A stretch of 9,151 nt of DNA from CF-113 sp035308345 (GTDB taxonomy: Bacteria > Chloroflexota > Ktedonobacteria > Ktedonobacterales > Ktedonobacteraceae). Below, piece by piece: positions 6,153 through 9,151 of this stretch (position 1 is the stretch's first letter; each line of letters opens with the position of its first letter). The notes beneath the pieces were generated by a model. The model made no database searches. It had not been told where the DNA came from and saw nothing but the letters and a program-made list of their open reading frames with translations. The stretch is from contig DATGGW010000345.1 of the NCBI GenBank assembly GCA_035308345.1, forward strand, positions 1 to 9,151, written 5' to 3'. A program made the position numbers and the translations under genes.

Positions 6153-7379
6153 ATGGCAACGACTACAGAACAACACGCAAAAACAGAAGTCGTACAGGAT
6201 GCTAAAAAGAGCGCCAAATCTCTCAAGGATTTTTTCAACAAATTCAACAACGATTGGGTAATGAGCTTCGCATCAGCGCTTGCCTTTAACCTCATCACTG
6301 CAATATTGCCTATTCTGATTGCCATTATAGCCATCGTCGGGTTGACTTTCGGACATCTGGACCCCACTGCAAAAGCACAACTGCTCCAGCACCTGCAAAG
6401 TATCTTCCCTGGATCGGGCAGTTTTCTGACCCTGGCTTTCGATTCTCTAAACCGAAACGCCGGTTTGCTCAGCATAATCGCCATTCTTCTTGCCATTTTC
6501 GGTGGTTCACGCCTCTTCGTTAGCATCGAAGGGTATTTTGATATTATCTATCATACTCGCCCGCGAAACGTCATAAAGCAAAACATTATGGCCATCGTCA
6601 TGCTGCTGATATTCATCGTTTTGACAGTGCCCATGACATTAGCTTCCTCTATCCCTGCTGTGATACAGGTAGTACTCAAGGGCATGGGCTTAAGTCAACT
6701 AGCCGGCAGTAGCTTCATCTTTGGCCTGATCGGTATACTGGTTTCGTTGTTTATCTCGTGGGTCTTGTTTGAGGCCATCTACATAGTCGTGCCCAATCAG
6801 CACATCAGCTTCCGCAATAGCTGGCTGGGAGCAGTGGTAGCAGCGGTACTCCTACAGATTTACCTCTCGCTTTTCCCGCTCTACGTCACACACTTTCTTG
6901 GCAGCTATTCAAATAAGACCGCAGGTACGACAGGCTTTGCTGTGATACTCCTATTTTTCTTCTACTACTTCGCGGTCATTCTGCTTATAGGGGCTGAGAT
7001 CAACGCCTACTTTGCAGAGGATGTACATGTTACACCTAATAACCTGGCGGTAATGATCCACGAGCTGACAAGCCATTTGCCGACAACCGAAAAGGACGTG
7101 CAAGAGCAAGCCACGCCTACTCACAAACAAATAGAGCCAAAAGATATTCGTCCCAAAAGCGAGGCACAACGCCAGCAAGCGCAGGCGTCCATAATACCAG
7201 AACAGGCGCAATCAGAGCATACAGATCACGCTAATCACACAGATCATCAATCGAAGAAGCGCAAGTCGTCCTCTACTAGTACGAACACCCCCCGAGTACT
7301 TGTCTTCGTAGAGGTTATAGCAGGCACAGCTCTCGCGTTCTTTCTTCAGCTTTTCCAGATACGCCGCAAGAAGTCATAA
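6153..7379 (+). CDS. YihY/BrkB-family integral membrane protein
   Basis: A 408-aa inner-membrane protein. The family was once called ribonuclease BN, a label now considered wrong; its true role is unclear. GAGAGGTGA lies five to ten bases before the ATG. Predicted membrane segments are near residues 44-66, 104-124, 144-172, 186-212, 224-247 and 258-284. The family signatures are present: FNLITAILPILIAI, LFGGSRLF-like IFGGSRLFVSIEGYFD, and LLIGAEINAYF at about 277-287. Beyond the usual end, residues 310-380 form a long hydrophilic Gln/Lys/His-rich linker with an HTDHANHTDH stretch at 356-365. A further hydrophobic segment (382-402) then ends in RRKKS. That tail is unusual. The gene is convergent with the minus-strand gene that ends 18 bp away. 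Confidence 0.9.
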   Translation: MATTTEQHAKTEVVQDAKKSAKSLKDFFNKFNNDWVMSFASALAFNLITAILPILIAIIAIVGLTFGHLDPTAKAQLLQHLQSIFPGSGSFLTLAFDSLNRNAGLLSIIAILLAIFGGSRLFVSIEGYFDIIYHTRPRNVIKQNIMAIVMLLIFIVLTVPMTLASSIPAVIQVVLKGMGLSQLAGSSFIFGLIGILVSLFISWVLFEAIYIVVPNQHISFRNSWLGAVVAAVLLQIYLSLFPLYVTHFLGSYSNKTAGTTGFAVILLFFFYYFAVILLIGAEINAYFAEDVHVTPNNLAVMIHELTSHLPTTEKDVQEQATPTHKQIEPKDIRPKSEAQRQQAQASIIPEQAQSEHTDHANHTDHQSKKRKSSSTSTNTPRVLVFVEVIAGTALAFFLQLFQIRRKKS

Positions 7380-7397
7380 GCTTTCCCGGCATCCACT

Positions 7398-8126
7398 TTA
7401 CACGTCCAGATTGCCTGTCTCATTTGGCTGTTGCGCCCATATCTTGACCATGCGCGCAAAATCCTCTACCGCCTGCGGCCCCGCCACTTTTAAACTCTCC
7501 ATAAATTTCGGACGATCATTGACGCGAAAGCCCGCGAATTCAGCGTAGAAGCCTGTCATACGCTCTCCAGCACGTCGCCTCTCGCGCATATTCGTCATGT
7601 AGTTGAGCATCAATTCGATAGTGGGTGGGTCGGTCCAGTCGGAACGAAAAAGCACTCTGCCGCCGCGCCCGATCATGTAGGTCATATTAGGAAGATCGCC
7701 ATACAGCAAATGCCCGGAACCGGAGAGATCATCGACCAGGATGGGCCGTTCGATGTGACGCTGTTCGCGAAATGCCCTGGCATGCGCGAGTTTCTGCTCT
7801 ATACTTGTATGCGCGGGATAGTTCTCGCCCGGATGCGCCTCGCGTGTATAGACAAAGAGGAAAATAAAACCTTTATCGGCAAAAGCTTTTGCCATCGGTT
7901 CAAGCGCTGGCGACGCCAACGAGCAGTACGGTCATGTGAATGAACCAAACTCGACCAGCACGTCTCGTTCGCGCCAGTAATCGCTCAGGCGCACCGGCTG
8001 GCCTTTCTCCAGCAAGATGGCGCTGAAGTCTGGCGCGGCTGAGCCGATGTGCAGCCTGGTGGGAAAGCTGTCGAAGTCGCCCTGGCCTTCGAAGGTGCTG
8101 TAGTTATAAGTTGTGGGGTCTGTCAT
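7398..8126 (-). CDS. Candidate selenoprotein: deiodinase-like, thioredoxin-fold redox protein with in-frame TGA
   Basis: A 242-residue reading frame (counting the TGA) with one internal TGA at 7934-7932, codon 65. The N-terminal part (IGSAAPDFSAILLEKGQPVRL, then LVEFGSFT) is a redoxin fold. The next codons are TGA-Pro-Tyr-Cys, so TGA replaces the first cysteine of a CxxC active site (U65, C68). Downstream, FLFVYTREAHPGE matches the conserved YxxEAHP block of iodothyronine deiodinase-like proteins, and PNMTYMIGRGGRVLFRSDW is the cis-proline/strand region of thioredoxin folds. The same frame continues for 177 codons to TAA with no shift. The start at 8126 is chosen because GGAG lies five bases upstream. 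If Sec is inserted, it is probably a thiol oxidoreductase. The alternative is a nonsense mutation giving a pseudogene. Confidence 0.75.
7905..7921 (-). promoter_or_regulatory. Candidate bacterial SECIS hairpin
   Basis: On the minus-strand RNA, CGUUGGC and GCCAGCG form a 7-bp stem (one G-U pair) closed by a GUC triloop. The first loop base is G, and 17 nt separate it from the UGA. The published bacterial SECIS model asks for a short stem-loop within roughly 16-37 nt of UGA with a G in the first two loop positions, and this hairpin satisfies it. The hairpin lies inside the coding sequence, as bacterial SECIS elements do. Confidence 0.55.
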
Positions 8127-8194
8127 GGGGTCTCCAGGATGGTCAGACATAGACGCATCTGCCTGCTTATTTGCTAATTGCATTAGATAGTGTC

Positions 8195-8223
8195 ATTGTA
8201 GAGTATGAGTTATTTGAGGTCAA
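8195..8223 (-). promoter_or_regulatory. Promoter of the candidate selenoprotein gene
   Basis: On the minus strand TTGACC (8223-8218), a 17-bp spacer and TACAAT (8200-8195) make a strong housekeeping-type promoter. The predicted start near 8188 leaves a leader of about 60 nt before the chosen ATG at 8126. An upstream ATG at 8183 would be almost leaderless, which favours the inner start. Confidence 0.7.
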
Positions 8224-8304
8224 TAGATCATCTATCCGGGCGTTAAAACGGCCACCATCAACATCGTGAAGATACGCTTTCCTGTAGAGGCTGCCCGCAT
8301 CCAC

Positions 8305-8334
8305 GAGTAACTACTCTCATAGCCGCCTATGAGA
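8305..8334. repeat. Two overlapping short dyads in the divergent intergenic region
   Basis: GAGTA-AC-TACTC (8305-8316) runs directly into TCTCATAG-CCGC-CTATGAGA (8315-8322 with 8327-8334), a perfect 8-bp hairpin with a 4-base loop. They sit about 120 bp upstream of the selenoprotein promoter and 200 bp upstream of the ATPase gene. They could be an operator pair or an RNA hairpin. No T-run follows. Confidence 0.45.
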
Positions 8335-8403
8335 CGATTTGGACAAAAAATAACCACAGGCGACATCCCTACGTACATAATGATAAGAAATCATATATAG
8401 TAG

Positions 8404-8424
8404 GGGCGACCCTTGCGGTCGCCC
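8404..8424. repeat. Compact copy of the GGGCGACC palindrome
   Basis: GGGCGACC (8404-8411) and GGTCGCCC (8417-8424) form an 8-bp hairpin around CTTGC. Its core sequence is shared with the elements at 1991-2129 and 2304-2320. It abuts the tandem repeats that run toward the ATPase gene, and the first repeat unit overlaps its right arm. Confidence 0.7.
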
Positions 8425-8496
8425 TGGCAAAAACACGGGGCGACCTTGACAAAATCATGGGCACCTTGTCAAAATCATGGGACACCCTGGCAAGCC
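8423..8496 (+). repeat. Degenerate ~21-bp tandem repeats upstream of the ArsA-type gene
   Basis: Four diverged units begin CCTGGCAAAA (8423), CCTTGACAAAA (8444), CCTTGTCAAAA (8464) and CCCTGGCAAG (8485), spaced 21, 20 and 21 bp. The middle two share TTG(A/T)CAAAATCATGGG. The spacing equals two helical turns, so identical faces of the DNA would be presented. One unit contains a TTGACA, but no matching -10 box follows at 17 bp. The array ends about 35 bp before the gene start. Confidence 0.6.
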
Positions 8497-8530
8497 CGAC
8501 AAATAAAACATTCAGGAAACAAGGACACGT

Positions 8531-9151
8531 ATGCGTATTATACTTTATCTCGGTAAAGGCGGCGTTGGTAAAACCACCATCTCTGCCGCCACGGCTGTGC
8601 GTTCAGCCGCGCTTGGGAAACGAACACTGGTTGTCAGCACCGACCTGGCGCACAGCCTGGCCGACTGTTTCAATCAATCGCTCACCTCGGATCCACAGCA
8701 ACTGGCCACAAATCTGTGGGCGCAGGAAGTGAATGTACTTGACGAGATGCGCCAGGGTTGGGGCAAATTGCAGGAGAAGATGAGCCAACTGCTGCGCAAA
8801 CGCGGATTGGACTCGGTGATGGCGGAAGAGCTCGCGCTTATCCCTGGCATGGACGAGATCGTCAGCCTGCTCAACATCTACCGCAACGCCCGTGACGGGG
8901 GCTTTGAGGTAGTGGTGATCGATTCCGCGCCCACCGGCGAGACCGTGCGCCTGCTCAGCATGCCCGATACCTTCCAGTGGTACGCCAGCCGCATCTCCGG
9001 CATCAACTTCAAAAGCGCCACGCTCAGTCTCGCCCGTCCCTTTATCAAGGCCTTCCTGCCATCCGGCGAGGTGTTGGAAGCCGTGCAGGTGTTAAGCGAG
9101 CGCGTCAAAGGATTGCGCGAAGTCCTCTCCAACCCCGGCATCAGCTCGTAT
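8531..9151 (+). CDS. ArsA/Get3-family P-loop ATPase, N-terminal part (cut by window edge)
   Basis: The first 207 residues of a soluble ATPase related to ArsA (arsenite pump motor) and Get3 (tail-anchored protein targeting). AAGGA ends five bases before the ATG. The deviant Walker A GKGGVGKTT is at residues 8-16, with the signature lysine of the SIMIBI class. The switch-like STDLAHSLAD is at 36-45; most relatives have DPAHS, so Leu replaces Pro here. VVVIDSAPTGETVRLLSMP at 127-145 is the typical DxAPTGxT switch II block, and ALIPGMDEIVSLL at 102-114 is a family motif. The cysteines that bind arsenite in classic ArsA are not visible in this part. No arsenic genes are nearby, so an arsenic role cannot be assumed. 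The C-terminus is outside the window. Confidence 0.92.
   Translation, partial: MRIILYLGKGGVGKTTISAATAVRSAALGKRTLVVSTDLAHSLADCFNQSLTSDPQQLATNLWAQEVNVLDEMRQGWGKLQEKMSQLLRKRGLDSVMAEELALIPGMDEIVSLLNIYRNARDGGFEVVVIDSAPTGETVRLLSMPDTFQWYASRISGINFKSATLSLARPFIKAFLPSGEVLEAVQVLSERVKGLREVLSNPGISSY

Noticed and set aside
7398..7919. Separate gene starting at TTG 7919 downstream of the TGA
   Set aside because: No ribosome-binding site precedes it, it begins inside the thioredoxin fold, and the frame is continuous with the upstream half.
8423..8496. CRISPR array
   Set aside because: Units are contiguous and diverged, with no unique spacers.

Overview
The window looks chromosomal and most likely comes from a member of the Chloroflexota, probably Ktedonobacteria-like. 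This placement is an inference. It rests on T-box-controlled aminoacyl-tRNA synthetases, moderate-to-high GC coding sequence, a dispersed GGGCGACC palindromic repeat, and protein style; no rRNA or other phylogenetic marker is present. No phage, transposase or CRISPR was seen.

Layout, left to right. (1) The 5' part of thrS lies on the minus strand and leaves the window at base 1. It is preceded by a complete threonine T-box riboswitch with its own promoter; the encoded enzyme has no N-terminal TGS domain. (2) A luciferase-like (LLM) flavin-dependent oxidoreductase lies on the minus strand, with a dyad over its promoter. (3) A long imperfect inverted repeat (1991-2129) is followed by tRNA-Ala(CGC). 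(4) A leucine T-box controls leuS. A full tRNA-Ala(GGC) gene with encoded CCA sits inside this leader, between the Stem I/III region and the antiterminator/terminator. (5) leuS is complete (823 aa). (6) A 461-bp gap with hairpins and a possible 7-codon ORF comes before a 72-aa hypothetical protein and a YihY/BrkB-type membrane protein. (7) On the minus strand is a deiodinase-like/thioredoxin-fold protein whose single reading frame is interrupted by one TGA. That TGA falls exactly at the first position of the redox motif (TGA-Pro-Tyr-Cys), and a hairpin fitting the bacterial SECIS model follows it. It is therefore a candidate selenoprotein. (8) Divergent from it, after a repeat-rich 404-bp gap, is an ArsA/Get3-type ATPase cut off at the right edge.

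How the genes relate. The left half is translation supply: two synthetases, each sensing its own uncharged tRNA through a matching specifier codon (ACC for Thr, CTC for Leu), and two alanine tRNAs. The right half is membrane, redox and targeting functions without a clear shared pathway.

The two strongest leads are the tRNA gene embedded in a T-box leader and the candidate UxxC selenoprotein. Both are read directly from the sequence, but both need comparative or experimental confirmation.
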